Below, piece after piece: positions 1 to 9,500 of a stretch of DNA of 64,000 nucleotides. Within the stretch, counting starts at the first letter, position 1, and each line of letters begins with the position of its first letter. The stretch comes from JAEUJM01 sp044221555 (GTDB taxonomy: Bacteria; Actinomycetota; Acidimicrobiia; Acidimicrobiales; DATDAH01). The notes under the pieces were generated by a model. That model was given only the letters and a program-made list of their open reading frames with translations, had not been told where the DNA came from and searched no databases. Both the position numbers and the translations under genes were made by a program. The stretch lies in the NCBI GenBank assembly GCA_044221555.1, contig JBGAOY010000001.1, positions 434,001 to 498,000 on the forward strand. The letters are read 5' to 3'.

Positions 1-1432
1 GACGCCGCTGCCGAGCGACGCCGGGCCACCAGGTGAGCGGGCCAGGCGGACGCCCGGCCCGGGAGAGCGGCGCGACCGGTCGGCCGAGCAGCACCGCCAC
101 CTCGGCACTGGCCAGCACCGCCACGAGCGGCACGGCCGCGAACCGGTAGTGCGGGAAGGTGACGGCGATGATCACGGTGGCGTTCAGCAGGGCCACGGCC
201 CCCCAGATGGGCAGGGCCTGGCGGCAGCGGCGGATCCGGACCAGGGCCACCAGCGCCAGCACCTCGACGGCCCAGAGCCATGCGTTCGCCAGCCACTCGA
301 GCGGCCGCGTGGCCCGCCCCGCCCAACTGCGCGAGCTGTAGTTGCGGGCTCCTGCCACGGCGTCCGAGTCGTCGCGCCACAGCTCGACCTGCTTGCGCGC
401 CGTCAGCCCCACCTCCTCGACCGGATGGGTGAGCGCCCAGCCGACGCCCCGTCGGATGGTCGTGGTGTACCAGCGGCCCTCGTCGGGATGGGCGTAGCGC
501 CACCAGGGCGGCGCGGCGCCCAGCTCCCGATCATCCCAGACCGAGTAGCGGTAGCAGTCGGCCCGCAGGTCGTCGGAGAGCAGGTCGTCCTCGTACTCGG
601 CCACCGCGTCGTCGTGGTTGCCGAGGCACAGGGTGACCGCGTTCCCCGTCGAGGCATACGTCCAGACACCCACCTGCAGGCCGTTGCGGACGGTCCACGG
701 CACCAGGACGACGAGTGCCCCCGCGAGCAGCAGTCCGCTGACCCGCAGGGCCCCCTGCCACGATCCCCGCCAGGCGCGGATGGCCAGGGCGGGGAGGACG
801 AGCGCCACTGCCCCCTGGGTCCTCGTGAGCATGACGAACCCCACGAACACACCGGCCAACAGCCACGGTCGGGCCCGGTCGGCCCCGTCCGCCCGCTGCA
901 CCAGCACCGTCACGATGCACAGCGCCACGAGGAAGAGCGCGCCGAAGACCACCTCGCTGTGGGCGGTCGACACGAAGTAGACCTGCGCCGGGGCGATCGC
1001 CATGATCCAGGCCGCGGGGTTGCGGGCACCGGGCCCGATCCAGCGGCCGGCGAGGAACGCCGCGGCGGCAACGGCGAGCACCCCGAGCGCCACGTTCACC
1101 AGCGAGGCGAGGAACGCGAAGCTGGCGATGCCGGTGGTCCTCGCCACGAGGGCCACCGGAGCCAGGAGGCCCGGGTAGCCGGGGGCGAGCCACGCCGTGG
1201 GTGCTCCCGAGAACCACGTGGGCAGGTCCCCGCGCGAGAACCCGTCGGCCATGCGCAGGTACTGGGCGGGGTCGCTGAACGCGTCGGTCGGCGTTCGGGT
1301 GACGACCACGGCCCAGAGCAGTCGCACCGCACCGGCCACGGCCAACGCCGCGACCAGCGAGCGGTCCCGCGGCGTCCGGGGGCGGAGCGCGCGCGCCTGC
1401 GCCCGGGTCGGCCCGTCGCCATCCTCGGACAT
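1..1432 (-). CDS. Polytopic membrane protein, glycosyltransferase-39-like (3' end cut by window edge)
   Basis: An open frame runs from an ATG at 1432 to the left window edge without a stop, so the C-terminus is missing. The translation begins MSEDGDG and alternates charged loops with many hydrophobic segments (for example AALAVAGAVRLLWAVVV near residue 30). An early acidic loop with FSDPAQYL and a loop with PGYPGLLAP resemble the first extracytoplasmic loop of GT-C / family 39 mannosyltransferase-like proteins, where acidic residues are catalytic. A late FPHYRFA motif fits the same superfamily. Such enzymes transfer a sugar from a polyprenyl-phosphate donor on the outer membrane face. The gene is divergent from yyaL, 65 bp away. 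The superfamily call is moderate; donor and acceptor are unknown. Confidence 0.75.
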   Translation of the reverse strand, partial: MSEDGDGPTRAQARALRPRTPRDRSLVAALAVAGAVRLLWAVVVTRTPTDAFSDPAQYLRMADGFSRGDLPTWFSGAPTAWLAPGYPGLLAPVALVARTTGIASFAFLASLVNVALGVLAVAAAAFLAGRWIGPGARNPAAWIMAIAPAQVYFVSTAHSEVVFGALFLVALCIVTVLVQRADGADRARPWLLAGVFVGFVMLTRTQGAVALVLPALAIRAWRGSWQGALRVSGLLLAGALVVLVPWTVRNGLQVGVWTYASTGNAVTLCLGNHDDAVAEYEDDLLSDDLRADCYRYSVWDDRELGAAPPWWRYAHPDEGRWYTTTIRRGVGWALTHPVEEVGLTARKQVELWRDDSDAVAGARNYSSRSWAGRATRPLEWLANAWLWAVEVLALVALVRIRRCRQALPIWGAVALLNATVIIAVTFPHYRFAAVPLVAVLASAEVAVLLGRPVAPLSRAGRPPGPLTWWPGVARQRR

Positions 1433-1483
1433 GGGCGCGGACCCTACCGGAGCCTCTCGGAGCCGGGAGCGGGGGACGACTCC

Positions 1484-1489
1484 TACCCT
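1484..1489 (+). promoter_or_regulatory. -10 element of a leaderless yyaL promoter
   Basis: TACCCT fits the actinobacterial TANNNT -10 pattern and ends 8 nt before the GTG at 1498, so the transcript would start at or next to the start codon. No Shine-Dalgarno sequence is present. No convincing -35 was seen. Confidence 0.45.
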
Positions 1490-1497
1490 TGGCCCTC

Positions 1498-3495
1498 GTG
1501 AACCGCCTCGCCGACGAGACCAGCCCGTACCTGCGCCAGCACCGCGACAACCCCGTCGACTGGTACCCGTGGGGCGACGAGGCGTTCGCCGCCGCCGCCG
1601 AGCAGGACCGGCCGATCCTGCTGTCGGTGGGCTACTCCGCCTGCCACTGGTGCCACGTGATGGCCCACGAGTCGTTCGAGGACCCCGACACCGCGGCGGT
1701 GATGAACGACCTGTTCGTGAACGTGAAGGTGGACCGTGAAGAGCGCCCCGACGTCGACGCGATCTACATGGACGCCGTGCAGCAGCTCACCGGCAGGGGC
1801 GGGTGGCCCATGACCGTGTTCCTCCTGCCCGACGGCCGGCCCTTCTTCGGCGGCACCTACTTCCCGAACGAGGCCCGACACGGCATGCCCGCCTTCGTCG
1901 ACCTCTGCCGTGCGGTGGCCGAGCACTGGCGGGACGAGCGCGACGAGCTCCTGGGCAATGCCGAGCAGCTGACCGCGGCGATCACCCGAAGCGCCGAGGT
2001 CACCGCCGCGCCCGACCTGCCCGGCCGCGAGGTCCTCGACGCCGCCCACGACCAACTGCTCGAGCACCACGACGCCGAATGGGGCGGCTTCGGCCGGGCG
2101 CCCAAGTTCCCGCAGTCCATGAGCCTCGACCTGCTCTTGCGGGCCCACCACCACGCGGGCACACCCCGGACGCTCGAGGTGGTCACCACGTCGCTCGACG
2201 CCATGGCGTCCGGCGGCATCTACGACCACCTCGGCGGCGGGTTCTCCCGCTACTCGGTCGACAACTTCTGGATGGTCCCCCACTTCGAGAAGATGCTCTA
2301 CGACAACGCCCTGCTGGCCCGGGTGTACCTCCACGCGTGGCAGGTCACCGGTGAGGCCCGCTTCCGTCAGGTGCTCGACGAGACCGTCGACTACGTGCGC
2401 CGCGACCTCCGCGACCCCTCGGGCGGCTTCCACTCGGCCGAGGACGCCGATTCTGAGGGCGAGGAGGGCAAGTTCTACGTCTGGCGCGCCGAGGAGATCG
2501 AAGCCGTGGTCGATCCCCCCACGGCGGCGGCGGTGATCGAGTGGTACGGCGTCACCCGCAACGGCAACTTCGAGGGCTCGAACATCCTGCACCGGCCGGT
2601 GCGGGGGGACCTGGCCCGTCCCGAGATCGTCGAGCAGGGCCGTGCCGCGCTGCTCGCCGCCCGCGGTGAACGGGTCCGGCCCGGCCTGGACGACAAGGTG
2701 CTCACCGAGTGGAACGGCTTGATGCTGGCGACGCTCGCCGAAGCGGCCGCGGCGACCGGCAACCAGGTCTGGCTCGACGACGCGGTCGCCAGCGCCGAGT
2801 TCCTGGTGGCCAACCTCCGCCGCGACGATGGTCGCTGGCTGCGCTCGTGGCAGGCCGGCGACGGCGAGCACCCGGCCCGTGCCCAGCACCTGGCCTACGC
2901 CGCCGACCACGCGGCGCTGGTCGACGGGTTCACCCGCCTGGCCGAAGCGACGGGCGAGGCCCGGTGGATCGGCGAGGCCCGCACCACCGCCGACGCCCTG
3001 CTCGACCTGTTCTGGGACGACGAGGCCGGCGGGGTGTTCACCAGCGGCCACGACGCCGAGGCCCTCATCGCCCGCCAGAAGGACTTCCAGGACAACGCCA
3101 CCCCGTCGGCCAACAGCTCGGCGGCCCTGGCCCTGCTGCGCCTGGCGGCCCTCACCGGCGACGCCCGCTACGAGGACGCCGCCACTGCCATCCTGCGCCT
3201 CTTCGGCCCGCTGGCGGGTCGCTACGCCAGCGCCTTCGCCCACCTGCTCGGCGCCCTCGACCTCGCGGTCGGTGGCGCCACCGAGATCGTGGTGGCGGGC
3301 GACCGGCCGGACCTGGTGGCCGCGGCGACGAGCCGGTTCCTGCCCAACGCGGTCATCGCCTGGGGCGAGCCCTACGACTCGCCCCTCTGGGAAGGCCGCG
3401 ACGCCGGCGCCGCGTACGTCTGCCGCAACTTCGCCTGCCAGCTCCCGGCGACGACGGTCGAGCAGCTCGCCGCCCAGCTCGACACCTCGACCTGA
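1498..3495 (+). CDS. yyaL: Thioredoxin-fold / DUF255 protein, YyaL (SSP411) family
   Basis: The product has 665 residues, the family's usual length. It opens with the family signature NRLADETSPYLRQH and NPVDWYPWG, followed by a thioredoxin-like motif ACHWCHVM (Cys49 and Cys52). The rest is the alpha-alpha barrel region seen in six-hairpin glycosidase-like proteins, with motifs such as KFPQ and HFEKMLYDNA. The family (Bacillus YyaL, mammalian SPATA20) has no firmly established reaction. An in-frame TTG at 1489 would add three residues, but GTG 1498 gives the family N-terminus and lies 8 nt after a TACCCT box, so a leaderless start at 1498 is preferred. The gene converges on an SDR gene. Confidence 0.93.
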   Translation: MNRLADETSPYLRQHRDNPVDWYPWGDEAFAAAAEQDRPILLSVGYSACHWCHVMAHESFEDPDTAAVMNDLFVNVKVDREERPDVDAIYMDAVQQLTGRGGWPMTVFLLPDGRPFFGGTYFPNEARHGMPAFVDLCRAVAEHWRDERDELLGNAEQLTAAITRSAEVTAAPDLPGREVLDAAHDQLLEHHDAEWGGFGRAPKFPQSMSLDLLLRAHHHAGTPRTLEVVTTSLDAMASGGIYDHLGGGFSRYSVDNFWMVPHFEKMLYDNALLARVYLHAWQVTGEARFRQVLDETVDYVRRDLRDPSGGFHSAEDADSEGEEGKFYVWRAEEIEAVVDPPTAAAVIEWYGVTRNGNFEGSNILHRPVRGDLARPEIVEQGRAALLAARGERVRPGLDDKVLTEWNGLMLATLAEAAAATGNQVWLDDAVASAEFLVANLRRDDGRWLRSWQAGDGEHPARAQHLAYAADHAALVDGFTRLAEATGEARWIGEARTTADALLDLFWDDEAGGVFTSGHDAEALIARQKDFQDNATPSANSSAALALLRLAALTGDARYEDAATAILRLFGPLAGRYASAFAHLLGALDLAVGGATEIVVAGDRPDLVAAATSRFLPNAVIAWGEPYDSPLWEGRDAGAAYVCRNFACQLPATTVEQLAAQLDTST

Positions 3496-3587
3496 GTCCG
3501 CCGCAGACCCGGACCGCAGCCGTTCTGGGCCCGGGAATCGACGCGTGAGCCGGGAGATCTGTACGCAGAACGAAGGGTGCGGGGTGC

Positions 3588-4367
3588 TCAGTGGGGGAAG
3601 CCGCCGTCGCTGTGGATGACCTGGCCGGTGACCCAGTCGGATTCGGGGCCGGCCAGCCAGGCGACGAGGCGGGCGGCGTCGTCGGGGGTGCCCCAGCGGC
3701 CTCGGGGCATGAGCTCCTCGACGGCCCGGCGAGTGGTGGCGTCGGCCCAACCAGTGTCGGTGGGGCCGGGGTCGACGGCGTTGACCGTGATCCCGCGCGC
3801 CATGAGCTCCGCCGCGAGCGTGGGCGTCGCCTGCTCGATCGCCCCCTTGGAGGCGACGTAGGGCACCTCGCCCGGCATGGCCCCCTCACCTTGACCGGAG
3901 GTGAACAGCACGACGCGTCCTCCCGAGCGTCCGTCGTGCTGGGCGGCGAACGCCCGGACGAGCAGCAGCGTGGCCCGGACGTTGACCGCCAGCGTCCGGT
4001 CGAGCTCGTCGGCGGTCAGCGCATCGATCCCCTGGCTCGAGCTGCGGGCGTGGTTGGCGACGAGCACGTCGACGTGCCCGAACTCGGCCACCCCGACGCC
4101 GATCACCTCCTCGGCTGCGTCGGGACGCTCGAAGTCGGACGAGACGTGCACCGCGTCGGCGCCGAGGTCTCGGAGCTCCGCCACGAGCACCTCCGGACCG
4201 TCCCCATCGGCGCCCCAGCGCATCTCGGCGTCGTGTGGCGCCCAGCTCTGCACCACGAGCGCCACGCCGTCGCTGGCCAGCCGCCGAGCCAGGGCGAAGC
4301 CGATGCCGGCCCGCCGGCTCACTCCCGTGACCACGGCGACGCGATCGGTCGTCTCTGAGGTGGTCAT
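3588..4367 (-). CDS. SDR-family oxidoreductase (3-oxoacyl-ACP-reductase-like)
   Basis: This 259-residue classical short-chain dehydrogenase has a Rossmann glycine motif TGVSRRAGIG at residues 14-23, an NHARS motif near residue 105 in place of NNAG, catalytic Ser157, and the YVASK motif with Tyr170 and Lys174. ITVNAVDPGPTDTGW follows, as in FabG-like enzymes. It would use NAD(P)H to reduce a carbonyl or oxidise an alcohol; the substrate cannot be told. The ATG at 4367 was chosen because GAGGA lies 5-6 nt upstream and the Rossmann fold starts at the expected distance; the longer upstream frame has no family resemblance. SDRs of this type with a long loop after the cofactor site are often annotated as FabG homologues. 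Confidence 0.9.
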   Translation of the reverse strand: MTTSETTDRVAVVTGVSRRAGIGFALARRLASDGVALVVQSWAPHDAEMRWGADGDGPEVLVAELRDLGADAVHVSSDFERPDAAEEVIGVGVAEFGHVDVLVANHARSSSQGIDALTADELDRTLAVNVRATLLLVRAFAAQHDGRSGGRVVLFTSGQGEGAMPGEVPYVASKGAIEQATPTLAAELMARGITVNAVDPGPTDTGWADATTRRAVEELMPRGRWGTPDDAARLVAWLAGPESDWVTGQVIHSDGGFPH

Positions 4368-4428
4368 CGGTCCTCGACACAACTGGGTCGTGCACACCCG
4401 ACGGCGTCGGTGGCGGCGTCGCGGCTTG

Positions 4429-5001
4429 TCACGACCGGTCACCCCGCCGCCGCAGGTACGCCACGCCCCTCGGCGACAGGCGGTAGCCCACCTCCAGGCT
4501 CTCGGTGAGGCCCAGGCGCTTGAGCTTGCGCACGTCGGCCTTGAAGGCGAGGCGCTCCCGCCCGACCAGGTCGGCCAGGTCGCCGGCACGCCGGGCGGGA
4601 TGGGCCTCGATGAGGTGCAGGGTCTCGACGGCCCAGTCCCCCATCTTGTCGAGGCGACGGTCCAGCGCCGCCACGTCCTCGTCGGTGAGCGTGTCGTCGA
4701 GCGGGAGCGGGTCGACGGGCACCTCTCCCACCCGGTGGAGCTCGATCCGGTAGACGAGATCGTCCTCGGACTCGACGCCGATCGCCGCCCACAGCGTGTC
4801 CCGGTCGGCCGATCCGCAGCGACGGGCGTCGGCGTCGGTGACGGCCGAGGCAGGGACCCGCTCGATCGCGTCGACCTCGAGCAGGCCGCCGCCCGTGCGG
4901 TACCGGCCGCCGACCTTGGCCTGGGGCCGGGTCCAGCGTCGCACCGTCAGGGTGACTGCCCCCGACCGGAGCCCGTCGTGCAGGGAGTTCGGGAACAGCA
5001 C
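4429..5001 (-). CDS. ASCH/PUA-like domain protein of unknown function
   Basis: The product is about 190 residues. The N-terminal half (LFPNSLHDGLRSGAVTLTVR, then RRW and KVGGRYRTG) resembles ASCH-like domains, a PUA-related RNA-binding fold. The C-terminal half is basic and helical, with KADVRKLKRLGLTESLEVGY ending in a winged-helix-like segment (RLSPRGVAYLRRR). The GTG at 5001 is preferred because it gives the compact domain start and lies just beyond the stop of the upstream nitroreductase gene (TAG at 5004-5006), suggesting coupled translation. A longer frame upstream would overlap that gene extensively. RNA or DNA binding is inference; no specific function is recognised. Confidence 0.72.
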   Translation of the reverse strand: MLFPNSLHDGLRSGAVTLTVRRWTRPQAKVGGRYRTGGGLLEVDAIERVPASAVTDADARRCGSADRDTLWAAIGVESEDDLVYRIELHRVGEVPVDPLPLDDTLTDEDVAALDRRLDKMGDWAVETLHLIEAHPARRAGDLADLVGRERLAFKADVRKLKRLGLTESLEVGYRLSPRGVAYLRRRGDRS

Positions 5002-5003
5002 GG

Positions 5004-5606
5004 CTACCAGCCGCCCCGATGGACCACCGTGTCGAGCGCCGGACGGGGCCGCGACGCCGACACACCCGGCTGATCGCCGGCGGCCCGGTGACCGAGGGCG
5101 ATCGTGCCGATGGCCTCCATGCCCGCCGGGACGCCGAGCGCCGCCAGCAGATCCGCCTCCCGCCAGAAGATCCCGAAGAACAGCGCCCCCAGCCCTTCGT
5201 CCTCGGCCGCCAGCAGGACGCTCATCGCCGCGAACGCCGTGTCCACGGTCCAGTAGGGGGTGGGCCACCGATCCACCCCGTCACCGAGGCCGGTGTGGGC
5301 CTTGTCGTCCTCGCCGTAGCGGCGCACGTAGGCCGACGGCTCGGCCAGCGGCAGGACCAGCACCGGAGCGTCGAGCAGGCGTGGCCACCGGAACGACGAT
5401 CGGCGGGCCGGCGTCATCGTGACGTCCCAGTACCGTGCCGTCTCCTCGGGGCCCGACAGCACCAGCAGGTGGGTGCCCGCGGTGTTGCCCGCCGACGGCG
5501 CCCGCCGGCCGGCGTCGAGCACGCGGTCGAGCACGTCGGCGTCGACCGGATCGGTCCGGAAGGAGCGGCACATCCGCCGCCCTCGCACCACGTCCGCGAA
5601 GTCCAT
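5004..5606 (-). CDS. Nitroreductase-family flavoprotein
   Basis: The 200-residue product begins with the family pattern DFADVVRGRRMCRSFRTDPV and has DAGRRAPSAGNTAGTHLLVL, matching the FMN-binding core of nitroreductases (RRSxRxF and AP(S)xGNxQ motifs). Cys13 replaces the commoner Ser or Ala after RR. The middle (VDTAFAAMSVLLAAEDEGLGALFFG) and the late GVPAGMEAIGTIALGH segment are typical of the family. The enzyme should be a cytoplasmic NAD(P)H- or F420-dependent oxidoreductase acting on nitro, quinone or related substrates; the natural substrate is not evident. The ASCH-like gene follows 2 nt downstream, so the two are probably cotranscribed. Confidence 0.88.
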   Translation of the reverse strand: MDFADVVRGRRMCRSFRTDPVDADVLDRVLDAGRRAPSAGNTAGTHLLVLSGPEETARYWDVTMTPARRSSFRWPRLLDAPVLVLPLAEPSAYVRRYGEDDKAHTGLGDGVDRWPTPYWTVDTAFAAMSVLLAAEDEGLGALFFGIFWREADLLAALGVPAGMEAIGTIALGHRAAGDQPGVSASRPRPALDTVVHRGGW

Positions 5607-5700
5607 CAGGGCGGCCTCGGCTCAGTCCCGGCGCGCTACCCGTCCGGACCCGACGGCCGACGGGCCGGGAACGGCGAGCCGACCGGGCGCGATGCGACGC

Positions 5701-6369
5701 TCAGGAGAACTTGGCGAGGTCCTCGGCCATGGCCCAGCCGAACACCACGAGCGAGTCGCCCCGGTCGGGCTGGTGATCGGTGAAGAACGCGGCCACGTCG
5801 GCCGGGATGGCCTCGGGACGGAGCGTCTCGTGGTCGAGCACGCACGGGAAGCTGCCGTCACCCACCGCCAGGAAGGTGCGGTCGTCGTAGCTGTCGGCGT
5901 CGATGCCGAACCGCTTGGCCAGGCGGCGACCCCAGGCCCGATCCTCGCCCGACGGCTTGTGGTCCGGCCGGGGGACGATGTCGTCGAGGGCCTTGAACGC
6001 CTCGAACCCGGAGGGGTGGAACAGGCGGGTTCCGACGAGCACGTCCTCGTCGGGGAAGGCCAGCACGGCCCGGCGGAACTGATCGGCCATGATCGCCCGC
6101 AGCACCGAGTCGCGCTTCGACGTGCGCCGCACCGAGGCCAACCCGATCAGCACGCTCGGGGTCCCACCGATGCGCTCGAGGGTGCTGAACGAGAAGCCCT
6201 TGAGGCGACTGCCCTCCCGGGTCATGGTGATGAGCACCCACTCCTCGGCCTGCTTCGACAGCAATCCGGCTTCGAAGCGGCTCGGCCCATCGGCGCAGAT
6301 GTCGGCCATTTCGGCCAACTCGGCATCGCTGAGTGCGGTGCAATCCTTCGTCTCAACCTCAATGGCCAT
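5701..6369 (-). CDS. Unrecognised 222-residue protein
   Basis: Not recognised as a named family. The product is soluble, with no signal peptide or membrane segment. It begins MAIEVETKDCTALSDAELAE. The order of an acidic helix, a strand-rich core (EWVLITMTREGSRLKGFSF, then VLIGLASV) and a later helix with RRAVLAFPDEDVLVG vaguely recalls the GNAT acyltransferase fold, but no clear acetyl-CoA loop was found. Codon usage matches neighbours (GC-rich third positions), which supports a real gene. It lies between the nitroreductase and dnaE, all on the minus strand, with a 180-bp gap to dnaE and a 94-bp gap to the nitroreductase, so it may be transcribed alone. Confidence 0.7.
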   Translation of the reverse strand: MAIEVETKDCTALSDAELAEMADICADGPSRFEAGLLSKQAEEWVLITMTREGSRLKGFSFSTLERIGGTPSVLIGLASVRRTSKRDSVLRAIMADQFRRAVLAFPDEDVLVGTRLFHPSGFEAFKALDDIVPRPDHKPSGEDRAWGRRLAKRFGIDADSYDDRTFLAVGDGSFPCVLDHETLRPEAIPADVAAFFTDHQPDRGDSLVVFGWAMAEDLAKFS

Positions 6370-6478
6370 GCGCTGCTGAGCCCCCGACGTGCTGTGGAAC
6401 GGTCCCCTCTAGTCCAGCGTGATCCGGGGCCAAGCGCAACTCGCGCCGGTTCCGGTGTGCTCCACCCGCGTCCGGAGA

Positions 6479-6500
6479 CCGCCGGTATCCGGTCCGGCGG
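6479..6500 (-). terminator. Weak hairpin downstream of dnaE
   Basis: Seven-base arms CCGCCGG (6479-6485) and CCGGCGG (6494-6500) form a hairpin 50 nt past the dnaE stop. There is no T-tract, so termination is uncertain. Confidence 0.25.
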
Positions 6501-6549
6501 CACCCGCGGCCGAGCGCCGCGCCACGGTCGCGACCGGCCCGTGCGCGTG

Positions 6550-9500
6550 TCAGACGATGACCGCGTCGGGCCCCAGCATCACCCGCAACTCGGCGAGCAA
6601 CACGTTGGAGGCCTCGACGCAGAACTCGGGCGGGAGCCGCACGGTCTGGCGGGGACTGAGCTGTATGAACACCTCGGACTCGCCCGGATGCTCGAGGAGG
6701 AGCGCCTTGAGACGATCGACGAGACCCGGCTGCAGGCCCGTGGCACTGAGCGCGATGCGCAGCGCGGGCGCGGTGGTGCTGGGCTCGAAGACCTCGATGT
6801 CCATGGCGATGAGCTTGGGGGTGTCGTCCCGCTTGTCGACGCGTCCCCGCACGCAGACCACCACGTCGTCCTCCAGCTTGTACCCGTGCTCCTGCATGGT
6901 CTTCGGGAACACCATGACCTCGGCCGAGGAACGCAGGTCCTCCAGGGTGAACACCGCCATGAGGTCACCCTTCTTGGTCCACTTCTTCTGCAGGGCGGTC
7001 ACCACGCCGCCGAACATGCGCATGGTGCCGTCGTCGAGGTCGGCCAACTCGTCGAGCGTGCCGTCCGTGCGCCGGCGCAGCGACGCCTCGGCCCCCATCA
7101 GGGGGTGGTCGCTGACGTACAGGCCCAGCATCTCCTTCTCGAAGGCCAGCTGCTGGCGCTTCTCGAACTCGAGGTCGGGGATGCGGGGGCGCTCGTCGTA
7201 GGTGGGGCCACCGGCGTCCCCGGCGTCGCCGAACAGCGTCATGACCCCCATGTCACGCTCGCGCCGGCGGGCCACGGTGACGTCGACGATGCGCTCGTAC
7301 ACGGTGAGCAGGCCCCGCCGGGGGTGGCCCAGCGAGTCGAAGGCACCGGCCTTGATGAGCGACTCGATGGTGCGCTTGTTGAGCACCGCGGTGTCGACCC
7401 GCTCGCAGAAGTCGTAGAAGTCGGCGAAAGGCCCGTTGGCCTCGCGCTCCTCGAGGATCAGCGCCACGAGGCCCTCGCCCACGTTGCGGATGGCCGACAG
7501 GCCGAACGGGATGGCGTCGGGCAACGGCGTGGGCGGCTCGCCCTCGGCGGTCGGGGGCGCCGTCCGGTCGACCAGCGCGGTGAAGTTGGACTGCGAGACG
7601 TTGACGTCGGGCACCAGCACGGGGATGCCCCGCTGGCGGCACTCGTTCAGGTAGACCGCGGCCTTCTCCAGCGAGGTCTTGACGCTGGTGAGGAGCGCGG
7701 CCAGGTACTCGACGCCGTAGTGCGCCTTCAGGTAGGCGGTCTGGTAGGCCACCAGGCCGTAGCCGTAGGCGTGGCTCTTGTTGAAGGCGTAGTCGGCGAA
7801 GGGCTCGATGATGTCGAACAGGGTCGTGCCCAGGTCGGCGCCGTAGCCCTCGCGCTCGCAGCCCTCGATGAACTTGACCCGCTCCTTCGCGATGAGCTCG
7901 CGGTTCTTCTTGCCGCACGCCTTGCGCAGGTTGTCGGCCTCGGCCAGCGAGTAGCCCGCGATGCTCTGGGCCACCCGCATGACCGACTCCTGGTAGATCA
8001 TCAGCCCGTACGTATCACCCAGGATCGGCTCGAGGTCCGGGTGCTCGTAGGTGATCGGCTTGCGGCCGTTCTTGCGATCGGCGTAGTCGTTGTGCATGTT
8101 CGCCGACATCGGTCCCGGCCGGTACAGGGCGACGAGCGCGGCGACGTCTTCGAACCCGGTGGGCGCCAGCGAGCGCATGAGTGCCCGCATGGGGCCACCC
8201 TCCAGCTGGAAGACACCGATCGAGTCGCCCGCCTGCAACATCTCGTAGGTGGCGTCGTCGTCGAGCGGCAGGTCGTCGATGTCCAGCTCGACGCCTCGGC
8301 TCTCGCGCACCAGCTCGACGGTGTCGGACAGCACGTCGAGGTTGCGCAGGCCCAGGAAGTCCATCTTGAGCAGGCCGAGGTCCTCGACGCCGTGCATCTC
8401 GTACTGGGTGACCACCGGTGCCAGCTCGGGGTCCTGGCCCGACTCGGGCTTGCGCTGGATGGGCAGGTAGTCGGTGAGCTCGTCCTTGGTGATCACCACC
8501 GCGGCGGCGTGGATGCCGTCCTGGCGACGCAGGTTCTCGAGGCCCTTGGCCACGTCGATGACCGACTTGGCGTCGGCGTCGGTCTCGTACATCGACCGCA
8601 GGTCGCCGGCCATCTTGTAGCCGTCGGCGTACTTCTCGCTGGGGTCGAGGCAGGCCCACAGCGGGGTGTCGCGGCCCATGATGAGCGGGGGCATGGCCTT
8701 GGCGATCTTGTCGCCCACCACGTAGGGGTAGCCCAGCACCCGCGCGGCATCGCGCACGGCGGCCCGGGCCTTGATGGTCGAGAAGGTGACGATCTGGGCC
8801 ACGTGCGTGCGCCCGTAGCGCTCGGCCGCGTAACGGATCATCTCGTCCCGGAACCGCGAGTCGAAGTCCATGTCGATGTCGGGCATGGAGACCCGGGACG
8901 GGTTGAGGAAGCGCTCGAACAGCAGGTCGTACTTGATGGGGTCCAGGTCGGTGATGCGCAGGCAGTAGGCCACGCAGCAGCCCGCCGCGCTGCCTCGCCC
9001 GGGACCGACGCGGATGTTCGACTCGCGGGCGTGGCGGATGAGGTCCCAGGTGATGAGGAAGTACTGCGAGAAGCCCATGTCGCCGATGACCTTGAGCTCG
9101 TAGGCGATGCGCTCGACGACGGCGTCGGGCAGGTCGTTGCCCCACCGGGCACGGGCACCTTCGAAGGTGAGGTGCTCGAGGTAGGTGGCGGCCGCCTGCT
9201 CGCGGACCTGTGCCTCGGTCTCGCTGTCGATCAGGCCCAACTCGACGCCCGACAGATCGGGGGCGAACTCCGGCGGCAGGGGGAAGACCGGCAGTTGCGG
9301 CTTGCCGAACTCGATCTCGAGGTCGCAGCGCTCGGCGATCCAGAGGCTGTTGTCGCACGCCTCGGGCACCTCGGCGAACAGCGAGCGCATCTCGTGGGCG
9401 CTCTTCAGGTAGTGGCCGTCGCCGTGGAACTTGAACCGATCGGGGTCGCTGACCAGCGCACCCGTCTGGACGCACAGCAGGGCGTCGTGGGCCATGGCGT

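Noticed and set aside
1483..3750. A 755-codon minus-strand ORF opposite yyaL
   Set aside because: The plus-strand YyaL product carries all family motifs; the antisense frame is compositionally biased and has no recognisable domain.
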